NCBI RefSeq assembly: GCF_005517195.1
Contig: NZ_CP040244.1
Coordinates: 1,072,001-1,136,000, forward strand
DNA: 64,000 bases
Direction: 5' to 3'
Source: Streptomyces vilmorinianum
GTDB taxonomy: Bacteria; Actinomycetota; Actinomycetes; Streptomycetales; Streptomycetaceae
In this document: piece after piece, positions 25,540-35,680 of the stretch
Layout: each line of letters opens with the position of its first letter
Position numbering within the stretch: position 1 is the stretch's first letter
Made by a program: the position numbers and the translations under genes
Notes under the pieces: model-generated
What the model saw: only the letters and a program-made list of their open reading frames with translations
Told to the model about the DNA's origin: nothing
The model's database searches: none

Positions 25540-26499
25540 TCAGCCCCGCTCGCCCACCAGCAGCGCGCCCAGCGCCGTTCTGCGGTGCAGGACCGCGCGG
25601 CCCGCACGCGCCGTCGTGATCAGGCCCGCGCCCCGCAGCGCCGACGCGTGCGCCGAGGCCGTCGCGTTGCTGACGCCCAGGCGGCGGGCCAGGGCCGTCG
25701 TCGTGTGGGCGTCGGCGAGGGTGCGGAGGAGTTCGAGGCGCGTGCGGCCCAGGACCGTCGCCAGCGACGCGTCCGTGCCGGTCGTCACGTCCGGGACGAG
25801 CGGCAGGCCCGGGCCCGCCGCATAGGTCACGGCCACCGGGCGGTCCGGCAGGTCCTGGACGAGCGGGTGGCCCGTCCAGTGGAAGGTGGGCAGCAGGACG
25901 AGGCCCCGCCCGGCGAGCGTGATCTCCCGCTCGACCGGCGCCGCCCACTCCCAGACGCCCTCGTGCAGCCGGGTGCCGGGGACCAGGGCGGGCAGGGCCG
26001 CGCCGACGCCGTGCTCGGCGACCGTCAGGGCGTGCCGGGTGAACTCCGCCCGGTGCAGGTCCTGGACCAGCGGCCACACCGGGGCCAGGACCGTCTCGAA
26101 CGCCGTCCGCTGGGCCCGGTGCAGGATCCGCCACGCGTCCGTCCCGCCCCGGTGGAGGCCGCGGATCCACGCGGGCGACGGACGGCCCGCGTACACCCGC
26201 TCCAGCTCCGTCCGGACCAGCTCCGGCGGGGCCGCGGCCATCAGGTCGAGGCCCTCCGTCAGCGTCTCGCCGAGCACGTCGAGGAAGAGCGGGGGATCGC
26301 CCGCCGGTACGAGATCCCCGAGCGGCTCCACGGCGTCCGGCAGGGAGCGCGTGACCCGCCGTCGCCAGCGGCCGAAGAGCGGTTCGTCGCCGCCGCGGAA
26401 CATCATCATGAAGGCCGCGTTCAGCTCCTGCACCGGCGCCGGCCTGGCGGCGAACCGCACCCGGGCGAAGTCCTCCGCCGCGAAACGGATCCGTATCAC
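25540..26499 (-). CDS. ArsR-like winged-helix regulator with N-terminal domain
   Basis: 319 residues. The C-terminal part (about 240-319) is a winged helix: TRLELLRTLADAHTTTALARRLGVSNATASAHASALRGAGLI. The N-terminal 230 residues have no recognised motif and may sense a ligand. I chose the GTG at 26499 (VIRIRFAAEDFARVRFA) because AGGAG lies 5 bases upstream and family members start there. It is divergent from the Tat hydrolase gene (74 bp apart), so they may be co-regulated. Confidence 0.8.
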   Translation of the reverse strand: MIRIRFAAEDFARVRFAARPAPVQELNAAFMMMFRGGDEPLFGRWRRRVTRSLPDAVEPLGDLVPAGDPPLFLDVLGETLTEGLDLMAAAPPELVRTELERVYAGRPSPAWIRGLHRGGTDAWRILHRAQRTAFETVLAPVWPLVQDLHRAEFTRHALTVAEHGVGAALPALVPGTRLHEGVWEWAAPVEREITLAGRGLVLLPTFHWTGHPLVQDLPDRPVAVTYAAGPGLPLVPDVTTGTDASLATVLGRTRLELLRTLADAHTTTALARRLGVSNATASAHASALRGAGLITTARAGRAVLHRRTALGALLVGERG

Positions 26500-26573
26500 C
26501 GCACTCCTCGCAAGCCTTTCGATCACAGCCTCAACCTTCGCCGCGGGCCCCTGCCCGGCGTCAGCCTGTCCGC

Positions 26574-27737
26574 ATGACACCTTCTCCCATGAACCGACGG
26601 ACCGTCACCAAGGCCGGCCTCCTCGCCGCCGCCTCCCTCGCCCTCGCCCCGGCCGCGGCCCGGGCCGCCACACCGGGCGACCTCGTCCTCCGGCTGCCCG
26701 CGCCCACCGGCCCGTACAAGATCGGCGGCACGACCCTCCACCTGGTCGACCCCTCCCGCAACGACCCCTGGGAGCCCGCGATCGGTGTACGGGAGGTCAT
26801 GGTCACCGTCCTCCACCCGGCCCGGACCGTCCGCGGATATCCGCGCGCCCCGCAGCTGACCCCGGACGCCGCGGAACTCTTCACCTTCCTCGGCCCCGAG
26901 ATCCGCCGAGGGCTGCCCCGGGCCGGCGTCGACTGGGCGGCCACCCTCACCCACACCCACCCGGGCGCCCCCGTCGCACCCGGCCCCTGGCCCGTGCTGC
27001 TCTACAGCCCCGGCGGCGGCGACGCCCGCACCATGGGCACCTCGCTCGCCGAGGAGCTGGCGAGCCACGGCTGGGTCGTCGTCACCGTCGACCACCCGGG
27101 GGACGCGAGCGAGGTGGACTTCCCCGCCGCGCGGCCGGGGCGCGACAAGGTGCGCCACACCGTCTTCACCCTGCCGCCCGACGCCGAGCAGTTCCGCACC
27201 ATGATCGACACCCGCCTCGCCGACGTACGGTTCGTCCTCGACCGGCTCGAAGCGCTGCCAGGCCCCCTCGGCCGCGCCCTGGACCTGACGCGGGTCGGGA
27301 TCTACGGGCACTCGGCCGGCGGCGCCACCGCCGCGCAGACCCTGTACGACGACCGGCGCATCGCCGCCGCCGTGAACCTGGAGGGCTACCTCGACCAGGT
27401 GGACGGCGAACTCTTCCCGGTGGCCCGGGACGGCGTCGACCGGCCGCTGCTCCTGCTCGGCACCGACGGCTTCCGCGACGCCCGCCTCGACCGCTCCTGG
27501 GGCGCGCTGCTCGCCCACCCCGGGGGCCGTGTCCGCCGACGGCAGCTCGACGACGCGGACCACTGGGTGTTCACGGACTACGCCGCCCTGGGGCCGCAGC
27601 TCCACGCCGCCGGCCTGATGACCACCGCCGACCGGGTCGGCCTGGTCGGCGCGATCGAACCGGAGACGGCCGTGCGTGCGGTGCGCCACCAGGTCCGGTC
27701 GTTCTTCCGCCGTCGGCTGCCGGCGGCCGCCCAGTAG
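26574..27737 (+). CDS. secreted alpha/beta hydrolase (PAF-acetylhydrolase/lipase-like)
   Basis: 387 residues with a Tat-type signal (NRRTVTKAG, hydrophobic run, cleavage near ARA-AT). GHSAGG carries the nucleophile Ser247; LYSPGGG corresponds to the oxyanion region; the likely acid and His lie in LLGTDGF and DDADHWVF. A start five codons later (MNRRT) is an alternative. Divergent from a winged-helix regulator, which may control it. The closest known fold group is PAF-acetylhydrolase/chlorophyllase-like esterases; substrate unknown. Confidence 0.82.
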   Translation: MTPSPMNRRTVTKAGLLAAASLALAPAAARAATPGDLVLRLPAPTGPYKIGGTTLHLVDPSRNDPWEPAIGVREVMVTVLHPARTVRGYPRAPQLTPDAAELFTFLGPEIRRGLPRAGVDWAATLTHTHPGAPVAPGPWPVLLYSPGGGDARTMGTSLAEELASHGWVVVTVDHPGDASEVDFPAARPGRDKVRHTVFTLPPDAEQFRTMIDTRLADVRFVLDRLEALPGPLGRALDLTRVGIYGHSAGGATAAQTLYDDRRIAAAVNLEGYLDQVDGELFPVARDGVDRPLLLLGTDGFRDARLDRSWGALLAHPGGRVRRRQLDDADHWVFTDYAALGPQLHAAGLMTTADRVGLVGAIEPETAVRAVRHQVRSFFRRRLPAAAQ

Positions 27738-27746
27738 ATTGGGGGC

Positions 27747-28550
27747 GTGCTCTCCAGTCTCACGCGTCTCACGCGCAACCGTGCGCTCGCGCTCTGCGCC
27801 CTGCCCGTCGCCGCGCTCTTCGCCGTCGTCGGGCTCGCGCCGCTGCCGTACGCCATCGCATCGCCCGGCACGACCGCCGATGTGCTCGGTGTGGTCAAGG
27901 GGCGCCCGGTGATCACGATCAGCGGCGCTCCCGTCCGTGAGACGGAGGGGAAGCTGCTGATGACCACCATCGTGGCCACCGGCCCCAGCGTGGACAACGA
28001 CTTCGCGGACGTCGCCGACGCCTGGTTCCGTACCGACCAGGCCGTCCTGCCGCGCGACTCCGTCTACCCCCCGGGGAAGTCGGACGCCGAGGTGGAGAAG
28101 TACAACCTCGGCCAGATGAAGGAGTCGCAGGACGCCGCCACCCTGGCCGCGCTCGGCTATCTGAAGCTGGACCCGAAGGACGTCGACGTCACGCTCCACC
28201 TCGCCGACATCGGCGGGCCGAGCGCCGGGTTCCTGTTCTCCCTCGGGATCGTCGACAAGCTCGACGGCGACGGCTCGGGCGGCGACCTCACCGGCGGCCG
28301 GACCGTCGCCGGTACGGGAACGATCGAGGCCGACGGCACGGTCGGCGCCGTCGGCGGGGTCTCCCTGAAGACCCAGGCCGCCGGGCGTGACGGGGCGAGC
28401 GTCTTCCTCGTACCGAGGGCGGAGTGCTCCGACGCGCAGGCGGAGCTGCCGAAGGGGATGCGGCTGATCCCGGTCTCCACGCTCAGCGACGCGGTGTCGT
28501 CGCTCCGGGCGCTGGAACGGGGGCAGGAGGCGAAGGTTCCGAGCTGCTGA
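27747..28550 (+). CDS. membrane-anchored Lon-like (S16) serine protease
   Basis: 267 residues from GTG. An N-terminal hydrophobic segment (13-38) anchors the protein. The C-terminal Lon-protease fold has the Ser-Lys dyad: Ser159 in GGPSAG and Lys208 in GGVSLKTQA. It resembles the YlbL/PDZ-Lon family, but I cannot see a PDZ domain between anchor and protease (about 40-140 is short). It starts 9 bases after the hydrolase gene and ends 68 bp inside the convergent MFS gene. Confidence 0.85.
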   Translation: MLSSLTRLTRNRALALCALPVAALFAVVGLAPLPYAIASPGTTADVLGVVKGRPVITISGAPVRETEGKLLMTTIVATGPSVDNDFADVADAWFRTDQAVLPRDSVYPPGKSDAEVEKYNLGQMKESQDAATLAALGYLKLDPKDVDVTLHLADIGGPSAGFLFSLGIVDKLDGDGSGGDLTGGRTVAGTGTIEADGTVGAVGGVSLKTQAAGRDGASVFLVPRAECSDAQAELPKGMRLIPVSTLSDAVSSLRALERGQEAKVPSC

Positions 28551-29799
28551 TCTGCTCGGCCTTCGGAGCGGCCGCGTCCATCCCGCGCCAGGAGGGGAAG
28601 ACCACCGGCGCGAGCGTGGCCAGGAAGTAGACCCCGCCGAGCGTGAGCAGCGTGGCCGTCAGCCCCGCCCGCTCGACCAGGAATCCGGCCGCGAGCCCGC
28701 CGATCGGGGTGGCCAGGAGCACCCCGGCCGTGCTCGCGCCGCCCACGCGGCTGCGCAGCTTCTCGGGGACGGTCTCGTAGAAGACCGTGGTGAGGATCGG
28801 GTTGAGCACCCCGGCCCCGAAGCCGGCCGCCGCCATCGTCACGAGCAGCGGCGCCACCGTCCCCGTCAACGCGGCCACCACGTACGGCGGCGCGCCGCAG
28901 AGCAGAAACCCTGCCGTGAAGACCGCCCGCCGCGGGAAGCGGTGACCGACCGCCCCGTACAGCAGCGCACCCGCGAGCGCGCAGCCGCCGAAGACCGCGT
29001 GGAGCAGACCCTGGGCGGCCGGACCGCCCAGCTCCTCCCGCGCGTGGACCGGAAGGAGGACCGCGCTCCAGCTCTGGCTCAGCCCGTTGGTGATCATCAC
29101 CATGACCATGGTGGCCAGCAGCAGACGGGTACGGAACACGAACGCGTACCCCTCGCGCAGATCGGCCCGGTAGCCGGCCAGGGAGAGGGGCTCGGCGCCC
29201 CGCACCGGATCGGCGGCGTGCAGCCGGCGCAGGCCCGCCAGGACGAGCAGCGCGGAGAGCCCGAAGGTGACCGCGTCCACGTACAGCACGGTGTCGGCGC
29301 CGACGAGGGCCACGAGCACGCCGGCGAGGGCGGCGCCCGCCATCCGGGCGCCGCGCGAGACGGCGTCGTACAGGCTCGCCGCCCGGGGGAGCGGGGTTCC
29401 CGCACGGCGGGCCAGGTCGGGGACGAGCACATGGCGGGCGGTCTCGCCGGGGGCGTGGAAGAGGCCGGTCACCGCCATCAGCGCGCACAGCATCCAGAAC
29501 TCGAGCACTCCCGCGCGGTGCAGGAGCGGGATCGCGGCCAGCGCGAGGGCGCAGACGACATCGGAGACGACGCTGACGCGGCGGCGCCCGATCCGGTCGA
29601 TGACCGGGCCACCGGCGATCGCGGAGACGACGACGGGGGCGGCCGCGCAGAAGGCGACCAGGCCCGCCTTGCCGGGGCTGCCCGTGGTGTCGAGCGCGAA
29701 CCACGGGACGCCGATGAGGGTGAGCGAATTGCCGGTGACGGAGATGGCGTTGGCGGCCAGGACGCTGGCCAGTGGAGCGCGTCCCCCCGGCGCGCTCAC
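28483..29799 (-). CDS. MFS transporter (MMR/EntS-like)
   Basis: 438 residues with about 12 transmembrane segments: ANAISVTGNSLTLIGVPWFAL, then motif-A-like GGPVIDRIGRRRVSVVSDV. The GTG start overlaps the stop of a small upstream ORF (GTGA). It is the last gene of an operon with an ArsR-type regulator (30001-30582), so it is probably a regulated efflux pump. Its 3' end overlaps the Lon-like protease gene by 68 bp. Substrate unknown. Confidence 0.88.
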   Translation of the reverse strand: MSAPGGRAPLASVLAANAISVTGNSLTLIGVPWFALDTTGSPGKAGLVAFCAAAPVVVSAIAGGPVIDRIGRRRVSVVSDVVCALALAAIPLLHRAGVLEFWMLCALMAVTGLFHAPGETARHVLVPDLARRAGTPLPRAASLYDAVSRGARMAGAALAGVLVALVGADTVLYVDAVTFGLSALLVLAGLRRLHAADPVRGAEPLSLAGYRADLREGYAFVFRTRLLLATMVMVMITNGLSQSWSAVLLPVHAREELGGPAAQGLLHAVFGGCALAGALLYGAVGHRFPRRAVFTAGFLLCGAPPYVVAALTGTVAPLLVTMAAAGFGAGVLNPILTTVFYETVPEKLRSRVGGASTAGVLLATPIGGLAAGFLVERAGLTATLLTLGGVYFLATLAPVVFPSWRGMDAAAPKAEQISSSEPSPPAPVPAPGATTPRR

Positions 29800-29981
29800 G
29801 CGACGCGTGCGATCGGACCGGGCGAGCCGGGCGAGGCGGGGACGGCCAGGCGCAGTCCTAACGTGACCAGCGCCCAGCCGACCTGGGTACGGAGCGGGGT
29901 GCGCGGCAGGGACTCCGCCGCCGACCGGTGGAGTTCGGCCGCGTCGAGGTGGTGGAGATGAAGGTGGATGTCGGGGTGCAT
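29796..29981 (-). CDS. small His-rich protein between ArsR and MFS genes
   Basis: 61 residues, starting MHPDIHLHLHHLDAAELHR; the alternating His pattern could bind metal. GGAAGGGATC precedes the ATG. The stop overlaps the GTG of the MFS gene by four bases, and the start lies 19 bases after the regulator, so a real, coupled gene is likely. The C-terminal half has a weak hydrophobic stretch (VGWALVTLGLRLAV). No family recognised. Confidence 0.6.
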   Translation of the reverse strand: MHPDIHLHLHHLDAAELHRSAAESLPRTPLRTQVGWALVTLGLRLAVPASPGSPGPIARVA

Positions 29982-30000
29982 GGATTCGTGATCCCTTCCG

Positions 30001-30582
30001 TCAGTCCTCGTGCTGGGGGAACGCGTGCAGGTGCATCCGTACGCGGGCGGCGCCCGGCGCGTCGGGGTCGGCGCTCTCGTGGTAGCTGTTGATCAGCTCG
30101 TGGATCTCGGCGTTGAGCTCGCGCAGCCGCTCGGGCGGCAGGCGCAGCGTGAAGTCGCTCATGTCGGTGGCGCCGGCCCAGACCGCGTCCCAGTCGTGGC
30201 GGGTGCCGAGCCAGGTGTTCAGCTCCTGGGTGTGGATGGTCGCGATCTCGTGCAGGTACACCTCCATGGCGCCCCGGACCTCGGGGTCCGCGTTCCGGTG
30301 CAGCGACTCGTCGACGGCCGTGCCCTGCTGGGCCGCCTTCCACCACCGTTCCCGGCCCTTGCCCCGGGTCGGGTCGTCCTCGACGAAGCCGTGCGCGGCG
30401 AGCTGGCGCAGGTGGTAGCTGGTCGCGCCGCTGGACTCGCCGAGCCGCTCGGCCAGTTGGGAGGCGGTGGCGGGTCCGTGGTGGCGCAGGGCGCGCAGCA
30501 GCTGGATACGGAGCGGGTGTGCGAGCCCGCGCAGCGAGCGCGGGTCGAGTGTGCGGCTGACGCGTTCCTCGGGTGCGGGCAT
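30001..30582 (-). CDS. ArsR-family regulator of the small-gene/MFS operon
   Basis: 193 residues. Winged-helix domain at about 12-90: LRGLAHPLRIQLLRALRHHGPATASQLAERL, then SSGATSYHLRQLAAHGFVE. The C-terminal helical extension (about 100-193) is longer than in metal-sensing ArsR proteins and has no CxC metal motif, so it probably senses an organic ligand. It is the first gene of a three-gene operon; the inverted repeat at 30598-30631 immediately upstream is the likely autoregulatory operator. Confidence 0.85.
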   Translation of the reverse strand: MPAPEERVSRTLDPRSLRGLAHPLRIQLLRALRHHGPATASQLAERLGESSGATSYHLRQLAAHGFVEDDPTRGKGRERWWKAAQQGTAVDESLHRNADPEVRGAMEVYLHEIATIHTQELNTWLGTRHDWDAVWAGATDMSDFTLRLPPERLRELNAEIHELINSYHESADPDAPGAARVRMHLHAFPQHED

Positions 30583-30597
30583 GGGCCGAGCCTAGAC

Positions 30598-30631
30598 TTG
30601 CAAAGAAGTCCTTGCAACGGATTCTTTGCAA
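30598..30631. promoter_or_regulatory. operator of the ArsR operon
   Basis: TTGCAAAGAA (30598-30607) and TTCTTTGCAA (30622-30631) form a perfect 10-bp inverted repeat. A third TTGCAA sits in the middle (30612-30617), so TTGCAA recurs every 14 bases. It begins 16 bases upstream of the regulator's start codon and probably overlaps the promoter. Confidence 0.7.
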
Positions 30632-30637
30632 CTGGCC

Positions 30638-30710
30638 CTTCGGCGGCCCTTCGGCGGTCCTTCGGAGCTGGCCCTCCGGAGCTGGCCCTGCGGAGCTGGT
30701 TCTCCGGGAA
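30638..30710. repeat. degenerate tandem repeat between regulator genes
   Basis: CCTTCGG/CCTCCGG plus (CGG or AGCTGG) recurs about six times with a period of 9 to 15 bases, immediately after the Lrp gene's stop. Confidence 0.5.
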
Positions 30711-30711
30711 C

Positions 30712-31185
30712 TCAGTCGACGTCCTCCGCCGCCTGCTCCACCAGCGGGATGATCCGCAGCGGTACGGGGTTCTCCATCACGATCGCCGTCGAGGCCCGCA
30801 CGATCCCCTCGAAACCGACGACCCGGTCGATCACCCGCTGGAGGTCCGCGTTGGAGCGGGCGACCAGACGGCAGAGCATGTCCCCGTGGCCGGTGGTCGT
30901 GTGCAGTTCGAGAACCTCGGGCACGGTCGCCAGGTGCCCCCGTACGTCCGCGCCCTGGCCCTGCTTGATCTCCAGGGTCGCGAAGGCGGTCACGGGGTAG
31001 CCGAGCGCCGCCGGGTCGACCTGCGGGCCGAAACCGCGGATGACCCCGTTCGCCTGGAGGCGGTCCAGGCGGGCCTGGACCGTGCCGCGCGCCACGCCGA
31101 GCCGGCGGGAGGCCTCCAGGACCCCGATCCGCGGCTCCTGGGCGAGCAGCACGATCAGCCGGCCGTCCAGATGATCGATCGCCAC
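30712..31185 (-). CDS. Lrp/AsnC-family regulator
   Basis: 157 residues from a GTG with AGGAGG 6 bases upstream. N-terminal helix-turn-helix (about 1-55): IDHLDGRLIVLLAQEPRIG ... LGVARGTVQARLDRLQANGVI. C-terminal RAM ligand domain (65-150). It is divergent from hppD with 121 bp between starts, and direct repeats there (31248-31281) may be its sites; control of tyrosine breakdown is the natural guess. Confidence 0.88.
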   Translation of the reverse strand: MAIDHLDGRLIVLLAQEPRIGVLEASRRLGVARGTVQARLDRLQANGVIRGFGPQVDPAALGYPVTAFATLEIKQGQGADVRGHLATVPEVLELHTTTGHGDMLCRLVARSNADLQRVIDRVVGFEGIVRASTAIVMENPVPLRIIPLVEQAAEDVD

Positions 31186-31198
31186 AGCGTCCTCCTGA

Positions 31199-32461
<1,263 letters not shown>

Positions 32462-32481
32462 TCAGTCCGCCGAGGCAAGGC

Positions 32482-32515
32482 CGACGGGCCCGGGGCGACC
32501 GCCCCGGGCCCGTCG
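32482..32515 (+). terminator. hppD terminator
   Basis: CGACGGGCCCGGGGC (32482-32496), loop GACC, GCCCCGGGCCCGTCG (32501-32515): a perfect 15-bp stem, no U-tract. Confidence 0.8.
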
Positions 32516-32540
32516 CCACGACCGTTCCCGCCACCCCGCC

Positions 32541-32722
32541 CGTGTGGGCAACTGTCCCGCAGGGCGGGACGGGTGGGCACACGGGACGGCGCCCTTGCCG
32601 GGCCCAGGCTCCCTGTGCCCGCGGTGCCCACGGGTGCGGCGCCGTCGTCGGGTTGTGCCCACCCGTTCCTCCCCCTATGGCTTCGTCCTGGGGGGACCCC
32701 CAGCCGAACGCCTGCCCACAAC
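32541..32722. repeat. dispersed palindromic intergenic repeat, copy B (double)
   Basis: Two related elements back to back: GTGTGGGCAACTGTCCCGC ... GGGTGGGCAC at the left, and on the minus strand GTTGTGGGCAGGCG ... TGGGGGTCCCCCCAGGACGAAG ... GTGGGCACAAC at the right. The right half closely matches copy A. It lies between convergent hppD and the TPR gene. Confidence 0.7.
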
Positions 32723-32746
32723 CTCGGGGGCGGGGGCCCCGGCTGT

Positions 32747-34195
32747 CTACGGCTTCTGTTCCTGCGGCACCTGCGGCACCTGCGCCGCCTGCGCCGTCTT
32801 CGGCGCCGCCGCCGGAGGCTCCGGCGGCTCCCGGCGCAGATCCTTCGGCAGTTCGTCCGGCGGGTCGCCGAGCGCAGCCACCGCCTCCCGCGCCCTCGGC
32901 GCCAGCAGCGGCGAGAAGTACGGGTTGATCCGCAGCGCCTCCGCCAGATGACGGCGGGCCGGACCGTACTCCTCCACCGCCCGCTCGATCTCGCCCCGGT
33001 GGTACGAGAACAGCGCGCTCCGCAGCCCCTCGTCCGTCGCCCTCTTCGCGTACTCCAGCGCCTCCTTCGACGACCCGGCCCGGTGCAGCGCCCACCCCAG
33101 CGCGTCCGCGACCTGCACCGATCGGTGCCCCCGCGCCCACTCGGCCTTCAGCCGCCGCACCGCCGCGCCCGCGTCGCCGTGGTCCGCCTCGAACAGACCG
33201 AGGACGACCTCCCCGTTGACCCACGTCCTCGACCGCAGCAGCTCGTACCGGCTCCGCGCGTCCCCGTCCAGGCCCAGCGACTCGTACAGCTCGCCCGCCT
33301 CCAGGACGTACTCCGGCAGCGGCAGCCGCGCCAGCGCCGCCTGGTAGTCGCGGACCGCCTCGTCCGTGCGGCCGAGCGCCGCCAGCGCCCGCGCCCGCCC
33401 GGCCAGCGACGGACCGTGGTCCCGTACGAGACCCAGCGCCGTCCCGTACTGCGCCACCGCCTCCTCCGGCTCGCCCCGCTCCCACGCCAGATCCCCGAGC
33501 CGCGCGAGCGCCGCCGCCTTCTCCGCGCCCGTCTCCGCCCGCGCCACCGCGTCGAGCGCCGCCGCCGACGCGTCCTCGCGCCAGCCACGGTTGCGGTACA
33601 TCTGCGCCGCCCGCGCGCTCACCGCCCCGCCCGTGTGCAGCTCCTCCAGCCGCTCCAGCGCCTTCTGGGCGGACTTGTAGTCCCCGAGGCCGTTGTACGC
33701 GTCGATCAGCAGCGGGTACGTCGACCAGCGCGCGGGGTTGTCCTGGCGTACGCCCTCGGCCCAGCTCCGCGCCGACTTCCAGTCACCACGGGCCCCCGCC
33801 AGCGCGCCGAGGCCGAGCCGCGCGTCGAGGTTCCGCCGATCCGTCGACAGGGCCCGCTGGAGGGCCTGTTCGGCCCTCGGGTAGTACGTGGCATCGCCGA
33901 GCCGCGTACCCCGCTCCGTGTACGCCGCTCCCAGGACCGCCCATGACGTCTCGTCACCCGGATGCTTCTTCAGCCACTTCTCCCGGTCGTCGATCAGCGC
34001 GGCCAGGTCGGGCAGCGAGGCCTGCGCTCCCGCGTTCGCCGCGATCACCGCCCGCGCGGCGGGACCGGGGGCGGGCGGCGGCCCGTCGTCGAACAGGCCG
34101 GGTGCGACATCGGGGGCGTACAGCAGCGCCGTCGCCGCGATCACCGCGCCCACCCCGCAGGCCAGGACCGTCCTCGACACGTTCTCGGTCTTCAT
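32747..34195 (-). CDS. membrane-anchored tetratricopeptide repeat protein
   Basis: 482 residues. An N-terminal hydrophobic segment (about 6-28, LACGVGAVIAATALLYAP) acts as signal anchor. At least seven TPR-like helical pairs follow (for example WAVLGAAYTERG, ARLGLGALAGARG, ALARLGDLAWERGEPEEAVAQYG, GRARALAALGRTDEAVRDYQAAL). The tail is rich in Pro, Ala and Gln. I start at the ATG at 34195 because the signal segment begins there. TPR proteins scaffold other proteins; the partner is unknown. Confidence 0.8.
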   Translation of the reverse strand: MKTENVSRTVLACGVGAVIAATALLYAPDVAPGLFDDGPPPAPGPAARAVIAANAGAQASLPDLAALIDDREKWLKKHPGDETSWAVLGAAYTERGTRLGDATYYPRAEQALQRALSTDRRNLDARLGLGALAGARGDWKSARSWAEGVRQDNPARWSTYPLLIDAYNGLGDYKSAQKALERLEELHTGGAVSARAAQMYRNRGWREDASAAALDAVARAETGAEKAAALARLGDLAWERGEPEEAVAQYGTALGLVRDHGPSLAGRARALAALGRTDEAVRDYQAALARLPLPEYVLEAGELYESLGLDGDARSRYELLRSRTWVNGEVVLGLFEADHGDAGAAVRRLKAEWARGHRSVQVADALGWALHRAGSSKEALEYAKRATDEGLRSALFSYHRGEIERAVEEYGPARRHLAEALRINPYFSPLLAPRAREAVAALGDPPDELPKDLRREPPEPPAAAPKTAQAAQVPQVPQEQKP

Positions 34196-34283
34196 GGCGC
34201 TCACTGTGCGCCTGTACGAAGAGCACACGAAGCGCCCACTCCGGCGGGTTCACACCGATGGCCCCGGGTGCCACGCTGGACGC

Positions 34284-35663
34284 ATGGACGATCTTCTGAC
34301 GCGGCTCCACGCGGACCTGCGCGCGGGCCTGCCCGCCGAGGCGCTGCTCACCGATCCGGACGTCACCGCCTCCTACGCCAACGACATGGCGAGCTTCTGC
34401 CCCTCCGGCAGCCCCGCGGCCGTCGTGCTCCCGCGCACCGTCGAGCAGGTCCAGCACGTCATGCGCACCGCGACCGCGCTGCGCGTCCCGGTCGTCCCGC
34501 AGGGCGCGCGCACGGGTCTGTCCGGCGCCGCGAACGCCTCGGACGGCTGCATCGTGCTGTCCCTGGTCAGGATGGACCGGATCCTGGAGATCAACCCGGT
34601 GGACCGGATCGCCGTGGTGGAGCCGGGGGTCGTCAACGCCGTGCTGTCCCGGGCGGTGAACGACCACGGCCTGTACTACCCGCCGGACCCCTCCAGCTGG
34701 GAGACATGCACCATCGGCGGGAACATCGGCACCGCGTCCGGGGGCCTGTGCTGTGTGAAGTACGGGGTGACGGCGGAGTACGTCCTCGGCCTGGACGTCG
34801 TCCTCGCCGACGGGCGGCTGCTCTCCACCGGCCGGCGCACCGCCAAGGGCGTCGCCGGATACGACCTGACCCGGCTCTTCGTCGGTTCGGAAGGCAGCCT
34901 CGGCATCATCGTCGGGGCCACGCTCGCGCTGCGGCCGCGGCCTCCCGTACAGCTCGCGCTGGCCGCCGAGTTCCCCTCCGCGGTCGCCGCCTGCGAGGCC
35001 GTCTGCGCGATCATGGAGCGAGGCCATACGCCGTCGCTGCTCGAGCTCATGGACGGCACCACCGTCCGCGCGGTCAACAAGCTCGCGAACATGGGGCTTC
35101 CCGACACCACCGAGGCGCTGCTCCTGTGCGCCTTCGACACCCTGGACCCGGCCGCCGATCTGGCCGCCGTCGGGGAGCTGTGCGCGGCGGCCGGGGCCAC
35201 CGAGGTCGTACCGGCCGAGGACGCCGCCGAGTCCGAACTCCTCCTCCAGGCCCGCCGGCTGTCCCTGACCGCCCTGGAGACGGTCAAGTCCGCGACGATG
35301 ATCGACGACGTGTGCGTACCGCGGACCAAGCTGGCCGCGATGCTCGACGGCACCTCGGCCATCGCCGAGAAGTACGGCCTGACCATCGGCGTCTGCGCGC
35401 ACGCGGGCGACGGCAACACCCACCCCGTCGTCTGCTTCGACCACGCCGACGAGGACGAGTCGCGGCGGGCGCGGGAGTCCTTCGACGAGATCATGGCGCT
35501 CGGTCTCGCCCTGGGCGGCACGATCACCGGCGAGCACGGCGTGGGCGTGCTGAAGAAGGAGTGGCTGGAGCGGGAGTTGGGACCGGTGGGGGTGGAGCTG
35601 CAGCGGGGCATCAAGCGGACCTTCGACCCGCTGGGGATCCTCAACCCCGGAAAGCTGTTCTGA
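34284..35663 (+). CDS. FAD-linked oxidase, GlcD type
   Basis: 459 residues of the glycolate/D-lactate oxidase D-subunit family. The FAD-binding PCMH domain spans about 35-215 with VVPQGARTGLSGAA, TIGGNIGTASGGLCCVKYG and GSEGSLGII; the C-terminal FAD-oxidase domain ends with ITGEHGVGVLKKEW and FDPLGILNPGKLF. GlcE and GlcF genes are not adjacent, so it may act alone as a 2-hydroxyacid dehydrogenase. Divergent from the TPR gene. Confidence 0.88.
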   Translation: MDDLLTRLHADLRAGLPAEALLTDPDVTASYANDMASFCPSGSPAAVVLPRTVEQVQHVMRTATALRVPVVPQGARTGLSGAANASDGCIVLSLVRMDRILEINPVDRIAVVEPGVVNAVLSRAVNDHGLYYPPDPSSWETCTIGGNIGTASGGLCCVKYGVTAEYVLGLDVVLADGRLLSTGRRTAKGVAGYDLTRLFVGSEGSLGIIVGATLALRPRPPVQLALAAEFPSAVAACEAVCAIMERGHTPSLLELMDGTTVRAVNKLANMGLPDTTEALLLCAFDTLDPAADLAAVGELCAAAGATEVVPAEDAAESELLLQARRLSLTALETVKSATMIDDVCVPRTKLAAMLDGTSAIAEKYGLTIGVCAHAGDGNTHPVVCFDHADEDESRRARESFDEIMALGLALGGTITGEHGVGVLKKEWLERELGPVGVELQRGIKRTFDPLGILNPGKLF

Positions 35664-35680
35664 ACCCTTTCCGCATCCGT

